A DNA stretch of 64,000 bases from Polytrichum commune. Its lineage: Eukaryota > Streptophyta > Polytrichopsida > Polytrichales > Polytrichaceae. The DNA lies in contig OX485803.1 of NCBI GenBank assembly GCA_950295325.1, positions 44,345,554-44,409,553 on the forward strand, written 5' to 3'. The notes below the pieces were generated by a model. It saw nothing but the letters and a program-made list of their open reading frames with translations. It made no database searches and was not told the DNA's origin. The translations under genes and the position numbers were made by a program. This document shows positions 24,017 to 34,812 of the stretch, one piece after another (the first letter of the stretch is position 1; each line of letters starts with the position of its first letter).

Positions 24017-24905
24017 TTATGCCCCCTTCCCACCTGACTTTAGCTAAGACCCAAAGTATTTCCTAAAAACCAGGTAAAGCTCCCTCGGTTATAGTGGAGC
24101 ATCCGACTATCCCAATGCACCTATAAGAACTTGCTCCGGAGATTTTCAAGTAGGTTTTAGTTAAGTAGTTTTCACACATGTTCATTGTTTTATCTACCAA
24201 GCAATGAATGTTGGGTAGTTTTTGTCCCATCCCCAAATGCCTTACTACTCACCTTTCTTACCATCAGTTTTTGTTAATGGAGCTCCTCGTGCCCTCATAG
24301 CTAAGACTAAAAAGCAACCATTCACAAGGGTGGGAGGCGACACTTTTAAAGCTCCTATATTCTTGCCTCATGTTAGGGTACCGATGGGAGGGTCGGTGGT
24401 TGAGGCTTAAAACCTCCACTTTTAAGCCATGCCACATCATTTGCCAACTAGGCTCGACACTAGATAATGTCGATGATGTGAAGGCCAGTTTGTTAGAACC
24501 AACTTTAAGTCTTAGCTAAAGTCAGGTGGGAAGGGGGCATTAGTGTCACCAATTCTAATTGTCTTGCTCAATACTAATTGTAAACCGCGGTGTAGTGTCA
24601 CCAACACTAAATGTTTACACAACATTATTTGTCAGTCCTTGTAGTTATTTTTTAGATTTACATTGTTGCAATTACTCTCACTTACCGAACAAATTTTCAT
24701 CTAAATTTCAATCATCCATGACAATATTTCATCACAAGTTGTTGACAAGAGAAGGTAGGGGTTTGGCCAATGGATGTTGTTCACCCATATCCATCATCCA
24801 TGACAATGTTTGTTCACTTATTCATAAGAAGTGTCATCCGAAAAGTGATCAGAGTGGCATAAAACACTGTATGACACTACATACCATATTTAGCATAGTT
24901 ATAAT
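23990..24905. repeat. ACTAAATAT-ended repeat, copy interrupted by a MITE
   Basis: The blocks ACACTAAATATAATGATACT (left of the MITE) and GTGTCACCAATTCTAATTGT (right of it) are contiguous in the paralogue at 47571-47956. Shared internal blocks include TCATCCATGACAATATTTCA, TCACAAGTTG(T/C)TGACAAGAG and CACTTATTCATAAGAAGTGT. The element was therefore present before the MITE landed in it. Confidence 0.8.
24020..24539. mobile_element. PIF/Harbinger-type MITE, copy 3, nested
   Basis: A 520-bp element with ends TGCCCCCTTCCCACCTGACT and its inverse, flanked by TTA (24017-24019 and 24540-24542). It is very similar to copy 1 throughout. It interrupts another repeat, and the uninterrupted paralogue at 47571 has a single TTA at the same point. 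Confidence 0.9.
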
Positions 24906-27900
24906 GTTTTCTTCATTAATTTCAGCCAATCAGATTTGTAATAATTCCAAGTGGATACAGAACTTGCCATCATGCGGCTCAAGATATTATTTTGAATTAC
25001 CGCAATTTGTTCCAGAACAAGTCTAAAAGCTATAATACCCCAAATCCTTTCATCGTCATAGAGGGGCATCCAGTTGTAATTGATACCCATCTAGGCTATG
25101 TCTTGTTTTTTTGTATGTGATAAAGTGCTAATTGGATCTCCCATGATGATGGCCTAGTCTACAACCTCATGATTATGAGGATGTGGGACCACATTGACTG
25201 ACAATTCTTATCTTAATATCTCACTATTGCTCATGAAAGTGTAAATTTGGCAAATATTAGACCCGAGTCCATGATCATGTTGGAGCTTCCACTCACTTAT
25301 CTTCACTAGGTTTGTTGTGGGGGTAATCTTGTCATGTGTACACATAAGTCATGTTATGTCTTCACTTGGAATTTGTTCTTGAAAAAGTAATGTGTATCAT
25401 TGTTATGTGTCCATTAGAGTTATCTGTAAAGTCTCCGAATCACATTCTGGGTGAGTTGGTTAAAAGACGAGGTTGAGATCGTAATCATAGAGTCACCCAA
25501 TTTTTCTTTAGGCATGAATTAACATGTTGGAGCCTCGAAGAGTGGTGATAAACAACAGCTTTTTAGCTTGTCATACTAGGATGGACAGGCCAAGCTAGCC
25601 TTGCATAGGTCAATTCGTAATTTAGAGTGACGGGAAAGGTCCTACTTTAGATCCTAAAGTTTCTCTCAAAGTTTACAAGATTGAAATATATTCCAAAAAA
25701 TTTCACCCCATTTGCAAAATTAGAGTCCCATACAAGACGAGCTAGTGAGCTCCTAATAGGAAAGTCTCTCAAAGACGGACAAAACTTCCTAGTTTTGCTC
25801 CTCATTGAGGGAATTTATGGATAACTCTATTATCTCAAATTTGGGGTGTCCATTTATGTACTATTGAATAAGTCTTTGACGTGTAAAATACTTTATATAA
25901 GTATTACAAACATTGATCTAACATACCCACAATACAATATTTTACACTATTAAATTTTGACTATTTGAGATAAAGTTTGTTGCACTACAAAACTCGAAAT
26001 AGCACATTAAAGTAAATATCGTAAACTATGTACACTAATATGTGCAATTAAGGGGGGGGGTTGATTGTGCTAATGACAAAAAAAATTATTAATTGTCTAG
26101 AATTGTCACCATAAAGTCTCTTGCGACCACCATTAACTTTGTTACATTCTTGTGTATCCACCACAATTTGTGGTTGCAGTAAAGACCTCACTATGTGTCT
26201 CTTCCTTTTTGCACCACCTCCACTATGGTTAAGGTCATCAAGTGGTTTTATGACCCGAGCACATACTCACATTTCAAATGGAGTTTGCTTCAATGTTGAA
26301 ATCCTACTATGCAATGTAAGAAATTTAGCTATACCATCTACTATTTCTAACTCCAAATTCATAATTTTGATCACATCAATATCAATTTTCTCCAACTCGG
26401 CTTGATGTGCTACTAACAAAGTTTGGTTGACTGTAGATTGCATGCACAATTATTCTCACATATTGACAGGAATTGTTTCCAAGAACCTAGCCTCCTCAAT
26501 CATCCTCTTTTGTTCTGCAACTAGATCCAATACTTCATGTCTAGAAGCTGCAATTTTAATATGAAGCATTTGAGATAATAGAGTTATCCAAACTTTGATG
26601 CCAAATAGAATCCAAATCTAATCAAATGGATATGTCAATGCATATATTTCACGGTTGTTGCCAAAAGTACAATGGCGCTCTATGGTAGCTTTGCTTCCAC
26701 TCTATCAACCTAGACATAGTTAATTCCATGAGTATTCTCATCTCTGTACCTTATTGTACAATGTGGATGATGCAAACCACACCCGGGGGGGGGGGGGGGC
26801 GTGCACTAGCAGTATTTCATAAACAACATGCGATAAAATATAAGATATTTAATATTCATTTGAGGTAAAAATTTGAAGAATTCTATATAAAATATAAGGT
26901 CAAATTAATGTTGGAAACCAATTATAAAAAATAAAAATAAAAATAAAAACCATCCAATATAACATGTGTATGGGGACCACATTTTGCTTCATCAAAGAAG
27001 ATGGAAGGCTCAATTTTATTCCATGGAGGTTTCTCTTCATTAAGGAGACTTTGAACTCCATTATGTTTAAGCTTTGACACGAAGGGATATATTTGAGACA
27101 ATATTTGATGTTTGAAATTCTTTTGCAAATGTTGTACGAACTCTTGTTATCCTGCAAATGTTGGGCAATTGTGTTTCTTTACACACTAAATTTTATGGTT
27201 GCACTCTACTTGCATTCTTCATTACAATCTTGTTGGTGTAATTAATTTCTATTGTGTTTTCTTCTTGCCATACCACAACAATGCAATTTCAATATTGAAA
27301 TGCCAATTCACAATGCACCCCCCCCCCCCCCTCGGCTAGAAATTAAAGGCTATCAAAAATTTGTAAGAAAAATAAGGCATATAATATTGAATGCATTCTA
27401 GATTTCTAATTACCAATAGGATATTAAAAAAAATTAAGCTCAATAGACTTTCTCGTACTTTAAGGACTCCTAATATTCTAACTCTTAAATGTAATATTCC
27501 CCTTGAAAATAAGTGGTTGTCGTAGATGTCCAAAAATTTACCCCCGTGTGATCGAGGTGTGGCTTAAAAATGGAAAGCCATCTCAGAGTTGCAACCGAGA
27601 CAACTTAATGGAAGTGTTGAGGTCCAACCTAGTTGTGTCAAAAGGGTAGAGTTAGGCTAGTGGAGCCTAACGTGGGAGGCCCAAAAGGAGGGGCAACCCA
27701 TGTGAGTCTCAAAGTAGGTGGGTCTAGTGTAGTTTAGGTCCTTGGAAAAGAAATCCAAGATCGCTGACAGACCACCTAGGAACAACACCTTTAGAATTGT
27801 GCCAAATTTGAAGATGCATTGTGGGGGTCACGCCCAAAGGAAACACAATGCCACACCATAGAGGATGGCAACTTGAGAATTGGTGTGCCGACTACGAGTT

Positions 27901-28557
27901 TAGTCAATGAGGGCATCGACTCCGTTTGGTGGGGATGAATGTCGCGCACCTCTCCATAAGGAGTGCCCAAAACACCATGGGCACAAGGGGGACCCCATAG
28001 TGACACTTGGGACTTGTGGCGCCATTGGTGAGAAGGCCCACATGATCCTAGTGTGGGAGGGCCCCGGGCATTGAGAACTCCTCCCACCCACAAAGACTAG
28101 GAGTCACGAGGGTAAGGCTATGAGCATTGAGTAGCTTATGGCGTCCGGATTCTATAAAGCTGAAGAACACCTTAATCGGAGGTGTGAGCTAGGAGATATG
28201 TCAATTTGAGTGGGGCGTTGCCTAGGGACAGCGCCCTGGGACAGTAGTGACCTGGGAGTGGCGCCCGGGACTGCCTAGGTTAAAACATCCATAACCTCCT
28301 CACCACTTGCCTAAATGGGGAAAATGAGGAGTTTATCGGCATCTACGCAAAGAGTAGATGTCGATGGAGTGGTCGCTTGATAGAAGAAAATATCATACAA
28401 TGAAGTTATCACACAACTACATGTATTGCACTAAGTGACCTTCATACTCCACCCACTAACCTCATATTCCCCTAAAATCCACTTAAACAAAGTTTCACCT
28501 AAGTTGAGTATCCCAAACTCATTCTAAAGTCATTGTGACTTATTAATTAACATAATA
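24906..28557. other. Gene-poor region with homopolymer runs
   Basis: No supported gene. There are long G or C runs at 26052-26060 (G9), 26785-26799 (G15) and 27318-27331 (C14). The section 27540-28400 is GC-richer, with frames on the minus strand but no recognisable family; it may be the untranslated part of an old retrotransposon. Confidence 0.45.
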
Positions 28558-29440
28558 GTGACACTTAAAAAGCATTTTGACACTTATTTTGTCTATCCTA
28601 TGTGGTTTTCCTTAAGTGGGGCCCAATCAAAAAACCTATCTACACTCCTCGTAACCCAAATAGTAAATATGCTAAAAACCTCCCACCACAATATCACCAT
28701 CCGCAAAGTCAGAGCCCACTCAAACATTATTGGAAATGACAAGGCTAATAAATTGGCCAAACAAGGAGCAAAACAACCCCCCCCCCCCATTGTAAAAACC
28801 CCTTTCCACCTCATCGACCATCAGACACCGTATTGGCTACCTATCCCCGTGTCGTCCACATTACATGACGGCTTGGTCAACAATCTAAAAAACTACATAG
28901 AAAAAGAATACGTAAGTGCACTCAATCTCCCATGCAAAAAATACACTACTATATATAGACAAATGACTCTCCAACACAAAAATAGACATAAAATGGTCAA
29001 ATCTATTATGCAATGCCCCTTGGATTACTGATGTGTAAATAACACAAACCCTTAAAATATAGATATGTAAGATACTTAAAGAACTACCAAAAGAAACACA
29101 TCCTCAAACAAGACATATCCCCAACATATAACCTATGCACATCCCACCAAATGACACATGCCTCTACCTACTATCATGTTGCATTAATAAACACATAAAC
29201 AACCTAAAGACAAACCGACACAATAAAGCAATACACGCACTAGTGAACACACTACTAGCCCACCCCACAACCCGTTCTTTACCCTAATCAATGCCGATAA
29301 CTTTAAAGACTGCACACTTGACAACATGATACCCTCATGGCTACTCCCATGCACATGTTATCTACCAAGATTTAAATGCCCAGCTCGACTTAAACTTGAT
29401 ATGTTACTCATCTTAGGAGCCCCACCTACATGAGCCGCCT
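28558..29440 (+). pseudogene. Decayed non-LTR retrotransposon (LINE) RNase H and C-terminal remnant
   Basis: The reading frame 28558-29031 contains IRKVRAHSNIIGNDKANKLA, the C-terminal motif of RNase H domains in LINEs (KxxAHxxIxGNxxADxLAKxG). A C12 run (28777-28788) falls just after it. Beyond 29031 the frame breaks, but scattered segments in other frames look like continuation of the same polyprotein, for example a C-rich segment reading CPARLKPDMLLILG near 29380. It has several stops and is not functional. The upstream reverse transcriptase part was not found. Confidence 0.65.
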
Positions 29441-31277
29441 ACATCTTAGGAGACCCCAATCCCACTTCATTAAATACAAGTTACTAACGATAAAATCCAA
29501 AACTAACATAGAACACATAGCCCTAACACTAAGCACTAAGCCACCCCCAATTCCATGCTCACGTGGACATGAGAGGGAACTAACGTCAAGGTAAAAGACT
29601 TTAACATTTTTTTCACTTATTTTTCTCATTTTTGCTTCCAATAGTTCTAACTCAAACCAAGATTCAAATACAATAAATAAATAAATAATCTTAAATTCAT
29701 CACAACACTGTTAACATTAGAAATAGTTAACAAACTTTGACTATTGCATGTCAAACTTTGATCCCTTCTTCCAATTGGGATTTTCAGATTTCACCTAAAA
29801 CTTGGATCAATGCCACTGCCGATTGCTACAAAAGTTCTAATTAAAATACATTGGTCCTAACTTCTGTGGATTTAAAATAGTACCTTTCTTCTCTTATTGT
29901 AGGCAACGGGGAGGCAACTAGCTTGCAAAAACTAAAATACTATATGCTGTATGAATTGTCCAAAGTAAATGGACCTTCTAGCTAAAGAACTTTGAAAGTA
30001 CTTTATTTTTGTTCTTACAACACATAAATCTAAACATTTTTCCTTATTGTGTTTCAAAGCTCTTGACATCAAGCCCTTTGCATATCACAACCTCAAGTTG
30101 CAGCATAGTATTGATCTTATGCTCTCAAATCGACACATGAGCCTAATGTTAAGGTGGACATTCTTAGAGTCAATATGTGCTTATCGTACAAGATTTTAAA
30201 GTATTGTCATGGGCAGATGTTGGGACGTCCTAAGGTACGTGGATTCATGTTCTCCAACTTCTACCGCATAGATTTACACAACAAAACTCGTGTTGCACTA
30301 GCAAATCTACTTTGAAACATCTGCAAAAACTAAATAGAAAATCGGACCTCCTATGATTTAATTAGGGTTATCAGGAGTGTATGTTTGTTCATTTCTTAAC
30401 TAGATAAATATGTCCTCCCAATTGTGTCCACTTTTGAGTGTAGAGTAGTTATTAATACTTGAAAACATAGTCCAATTTGTTTTAAACATGTGTCTTCACG
30501 ATGTTTACTCTTTGATCCTCATTGAAACACATACCAATCAAATCTAGGGTCCAATTAAGAAAACAAGCCGCTTAAGACCCATCTACCTTAAATGTGCACT
30601 TCAGACGTGTGTGTGTATATATATATATATATATATTGGTATGCATAGAATTACCAACTACTGTAGAGTTGTCCTAAAAAGAAGCTTGTGGTTTGAGGGG
30701 AATCCAGACCTTCTAAAGTGGGTCTGAAGGGTGAGCATAAGTTTATCCAGAAAGGTAAAAGGCAATTTAAAAAATTATGGGTATATATTGTCTGACATAT
30801 ATCATGAACCCTCTCTTCTTGACCCACGACTAAGTCTTTTTGAAATTTTCATTTGGGACCTCAAGCATGATGCTAAACACAAGAGTTCCCGATGCAAAAC
30901 TCGTGGTTTTGACCCCTCCAGCCTTCTGCCACATTACACATAACTTTAATATTTCCAAACTGTACCGAAAAGCAGCCAAACATACAACTTACTAGCTCAA
31001 ATCTTGGCACTCCTCATTGTCTCTGACATTGGAAATAGGTAGACATTCAATCAACCCTGTCTATTGGATGGTGACATGTCATGTGTCTCCCACTTGGCAT
31101 GACATGGAGATCAGAAAGAGCTGATAAGTTTGTTTGCATGCAGTGTCACTTCTTGGAGTGAAGTGGTAGTGAAACCTCCAGAAGAAGCAATTAGCTTTCA
31201 GAGCTCAAGAAATTGCAGCAGAACCTCCACGAGTTAACCTCGAAGGTCATGAGATCTCATAGGTAGTCGCCGAAAAT
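29441..31277. other. Intergenic region with a dispersed-repeat copy
   Basis: A reverse copy of the dispersed repeat lies at about 30235-30595, ending AAGACCCATCTACCTTAAA. A (GT)n(AT)n microsatellite is at 30609-30636. No gene is seen apart from the possible 5' region of the ORF at 31982. Confidence 0.5.
30235..30595 (-). repeat. Dispersed repeat, reverse copy
   Basis: Shares TTCTCCAACTTCTACC, ACACAACAAAACTCGTGTTG and CACATACCAATCAAATCTAG blocks with 14285-14665, and ends with the family terminus CCCATCTACCTTA. Confidence 0.65.
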
Positions 31278-32110
31278 TAACCCGAATGTAGTTCGAAGCA
31301 GTTGTAATAAAAGAATCTGATGAACCTAGTGAGGAGTGTATACATTATATATGGAATTAGCGATGAGATGGTGATAGAGGAGATGCCATATAATTCCTTG
31401 GGAAACTTCACAGGATACTTGGTGCTGCAGTTGTTGCTCCAGCACCAACTTGTGAAGGTTACCAGAATATGTTAGCGTGGGGGAGTTTCTGAGGACAGCA
31501 ACTAATTTTCTTTTTCCTTGTGTTTTGAGGGTGAGAAGTTTGTAATACAGATCAGGAGGGTTCTATGTGGAGGAATGATGCACAGCAGATGCACAATTTA
31601 CACTTCCGACGGCGAGTGGCACAGATCGTGAGGAGTTTCTCAAGGATAAGAGTGGTGGGGAATATTGATGTTCATACAGTAGCTCATGGGAAGATGGAGA
31701 AAGTTAACCTGAACATAATTTGAAGCAGTTGTAATAAAGAATTTGATGAACCTAGTTGGGAGTGTATACATACATGTGGGATGGTGACTGAGGGGATCCC
31801 ACATATATCCTTGGGATAATTCACAAGATGCTGCTGCAGTTGTTGCTTCAGCATCAACTTGTGAAGGCTAACAAAATATTCTATCGTGGGGGAGCTTCCG
31901 AGGACAGCGAATAAATTTCTCATTCCTTGTGTTGCATTAGGCTGGGAGTGAGAAGTTTTGCAATAGAGATCAGGAGGGACTATGTGGAGGAATGATGCAA
32001 TTTACACTTCCACTAGGACAAGTAGTGCAGATCAGGAGGAGTTTCTCAAGGATGAGAGTGGTGGAGAATATTGCAGTTCAAACAGCAGCTCATGGGAAGA
32101 TGAAGAAACT
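31278..32110 (+). repeat. About 426-bp tandem duplication spanning the 5' end of the 793-codon ORF
   Basis: Unit 1 (about 31278-31703) and unit 2 (about 31704-32110) align through TTAACC(C/T)GAA, GAAGCAGTTGTAATAAA, GTTGTTGCT(C/T)CAGCA, ATGTGGAGGAATGATGCA and AGCTCATGGGAAGATG. The ORF start at 31982 has its counterpart ATG at 31565, but an 18-bp insertion with nearby indels puts that copy out of frame and it stops after some 55-60 codons. Confidence 0.8.
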
Positions 32111-34363
32111 CACTACTGCCTGCAACATGAGCAATTTGATTACTGCAGTTGGCCAAGAAGCCGAGGAAAAGACCACCCTAATCTTCATCATGAATCCACA
32201 GGAACAGCTTCAAGTCTGCACATGGACGGCACCACAACATCATCATACTCTGACCTTGAAGAAGCAGTAGCTGACACATATTTTTATTATCCTCGTGACC
32301 TAAGCATGGAGGGAGGATTTTCACAAATGAGCAAGAGCATGAGCAATGAGAGCTTAGTCGAAGCAGCTGACATAATAAAACAGAGCAAACATGACAATGG
32401 GTATCTTAATCCCTCTTCCGAGCTGGATGGGGCAGACGAAGTGCTTATGGCTTGTAAAAGTCACCGTGAAGCCACAGAATCTGCACTGTATCCTGATCCT
32501 ATAGATCTGGACTTCTACCCTAATGACAGCAGCTTCATATCAAGTCATGAGTCACAATGGAAGGATTTAGTGGAGCCCAAACTTAGTTCAATACAGAGAC
32601 ATCGACTAATGGTGGACAACGACAAGAATCAGGAGGCTGATGAAGAAGAAGAAAGTAAGCCACAGTCGCTTGGAGCTTCAAAGATGAGAATACAACCAGC
32701 TGAACATAGTGTGAAGGTAGATGAAAAAATGAAAAAATTGAGGAAGTGTTTGACGAGCTCTACTTTAGATTTCTTGAGTAGAGTAGAGATCATCCAATCC
32801 ACACTGAGGGAGCTTTACACCCGAGAACAAGATGTGCAAAGGACCTACAAGAATGGTGAGGGTCCTATTTCTTCATCACCCCCAAGATTAGGGTTTTCCA
32901 AGTATAACCAATTCGAAGATGCTCAAGATGCGTCTGCTGATCATTATGGGCTGAAGTTGACACCAACCGCACAGACAGGAATAATCACTTGCAGCGTTGG
33001 TGATTTGCAAATTGCAAAACAAAACAAATTTATAGAAGCTGGTGGTGATCAGGAATGTAATATCTCTATAGAGGAGATATTCAGGCCATGCGCAACTGAA
33101 CATGGAACATCCCAAAATCGCATCAAAAGCTTCTCCTCTAGTTGGAGAGCTTTGGAATTAGGTTACCAGCAACAGCAAAAGCAACATCATGATGATGATG
33201 ATGATGATGATGCGATGAATTCTCCCCTTGAACAAGGTGATGATGGTCATACTGACAATGTCTCAAGGAGCCACATGGATTATTCCACTCCTTTACCAAG
33301 AGGGATGTACATTGTGGACTACTTTAAAAACCCAGCACACACAGACGCTGGAGTACGGCTGAAAACCCGTATACTGGAACTGGAAGGTCATGTGCACAGC
33401 CTTTGCGCAAAACCCTGCAGGTCAGCCATCCTGCAAAATGTGTCAGAAAGTGCTATGAATGGTCAGAACAGTATTGAAGGTGATAGAGCTCCTGCACTGG
33501 CAGAGGAGGGTGAGCACCTGAGAGAGCTTGCTAAAACTTGCAAAGCTCAGCAGCTCTTGCCCATCATGTCGAGACACAAATTCCCAGATGAGAATGAGAA
33601 TCCAAGAGAGACTAATCGAAATGCTGAAGAAAAGACAGGAGGGATCGTTGAGACCAGCAAGGGGACGAAGGCATTGGATGATGCCCTGTCCAGGTCCACT
33701 ACAATGTCCATGCCAGGGTTTCAGTCCAAACTGCAAGAACTTTGTCACAAGAAGCAAGTGGAAAGCAGGTTCTCCTCGTTGGATGATGTCCTGTTAAGAT
33801 CTAAGACATTAGGAGTGCCAAGTTTTAGGTCAGTGGAGACTTCTCAGGAGAAGCAACAGGAAAGTAGCTTGACATCAATAGAGGGAGGCCAAATAGCTCT
33901 CAGAAAAGCTGTATCGATCCCAATACCCAGGATAAAATGCACGGAAGATTTTCATGGTTCTGCCAGTGAAGGCCACATGGTCCTCACAGAAAGAAGTGGT
34001 GTGATCGAACGATACAACGATGCTAATGTTGCTTCATTAGTGGCTACTTCTGAACCCAATAGCAACCCAAGAAACTCCATCCAATCCCAAATTGAAGGCC
34101 TAGGGTCATACGCCGATCTGCCTCTGCCAAGCAATGAACTCATGAAAATCCTCCATAACTGGCAGCGTCGATATCAAACACCTCCTGCAGAATGCTATCC
34201 TAGCAGTAATGAAGGGCCAATTGACGAATCTTACTCAAGGAACAAGAGCATCCATACAAAGACAGACGGAATGGTTGATCACACACCTCAAAGCAGTTAC
34301 TTGTCACAGTATGTGAAAACACAAGCACTGAGGGCACCCAAAAGTAATCATAGCTACAAATGA
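31982..34363 (+). CDS. Uncharacterised 793-residue acidic, Ser-rich protein, single exon
   Basis: A single uninterrupted frame of 793 codons, far too long to be chance in this AT-rich DNA, begins at MWRNDAIYTSTRTSS. I do not recognise a domain. The protein is hydrophilic, rich in Ser, Glu, Asp and Gln, with no signal peptide or membrane segment. It has short patches EADEEEES (near 217-224), QQQQKQ and a seven-Asp tract encoded by a GAT microsatellite (near 33190-33213). Residues about 245-285 (EKMKKLRKCL...FLSRVEIIQSTLRELYTREQ) look helical and could form a coiled coil. A loosely repeated motif, LDDALSRSTTMSMPGFQS and LDDVLLRSKTLGVPSFRS, appears near residues 562 and 601. A nuclear or scaffold role is only a guess. 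The 5' UTR and first codons lie in a tandem duplication. Upstream non-coding exons are possible. Confidence 0.7.
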   Translation: MWRNDAIYTSTRTSSADQEEFLKDESGGEYCSSNSSSWEDEETHYCLQHEQFDYCSWPRSRGKDHPNLHHESTGTASSLHMDGTTTSSYSDLEEAVADTYFYYPRDLSMEGGFSQMSKSMSNESLVEAADIIKQSKHDNGYLNPSSELDGADEVLMACKSHREATESALYPDPIDLDFYPNDSSFISSHESQWKDLVEPKLSSIQRHRLMVDNDKNQEADEEEESKPQSLGASKMRIQPAEHSVKVDEKMKKLRKCLTSSTLDFLSRVEIIQSTLRELYTREQDVQRTYKNGEGPISSSPPRLGFSKYNQFEDAQDASADHYGLKLTPTAQTGIITCSVGDLQIAKQNKFIEAGGDQECNISIEEIFRPCATEHGTSQNRIKSFSSSWRALELGYQQQQKQHHDDDDDDDAMNSPLEQGDDGHTDNVSRSHMDYSTPLPRGMYIVDYFKNPAHTDAGVRLKTRILELEGHVHSLCAKPCRSAILQNVSESAMNGQNSIEGDRAPALAEEGEHLRELAKTCKAQQLLPIMSRHKFPDENENPRETNRNAEEKTGGIVETSKGTKALDDALSRSTTMSMPGFQSKLQELCHKKQVESRFSSLDDVLLRSKTLGVPSFRSVETSQEKQQESSLTSIEGGQIALRKAVSIPIPRIKCTEDFHGSASEGHMVLTERSGVIERYNDANVASLVATSEPNSNPRNSIQSQIEGLGSYADLPLPSNELMKILHNWQRRYQTPPAECYPSSNEGPIDESYSRNKSIHTKTDGMVDHTPQSSYLSQYVKTQALRAPKSNHSYK

Positions 34364-34812
34364 ATACTAGGAAATTGCTGTCTCCAAGGTCCATGTGCTA
34401 CTCAATTGACAGCCCATTACAACCAGATCAAAGAGGCGACACCACCCTAAAAATCGAGGGAATATTCTCACACAGTATAGACTGAAGCTCTTATGGTGTT
34501 TGGACTGACTTCCCATCGAATGAGCACTTTAGTCTACAGTGTCTCCATATTGTTTCAATTCTTTAGATGCAACAGAACACTTGTCACTTCACCATGCCAC
34601 TCAATCACAAAGCACATAAATTTCAACCGAATCTTCAGAAATATTTATCACCCAAAATTCAAAATTGCAGAAAACTGGCAGAAAAATAGATGTACACGAG
34701 GGAAAGTGAATCAAGTTATCGATTTTCCATTTCAATCTGATTTCTGTACAAATAATCTAGTGTACAAATTAGAAGCTGGTAAACTTTGTTCTTGAATCTA
34801 TCTGAGGGACAT

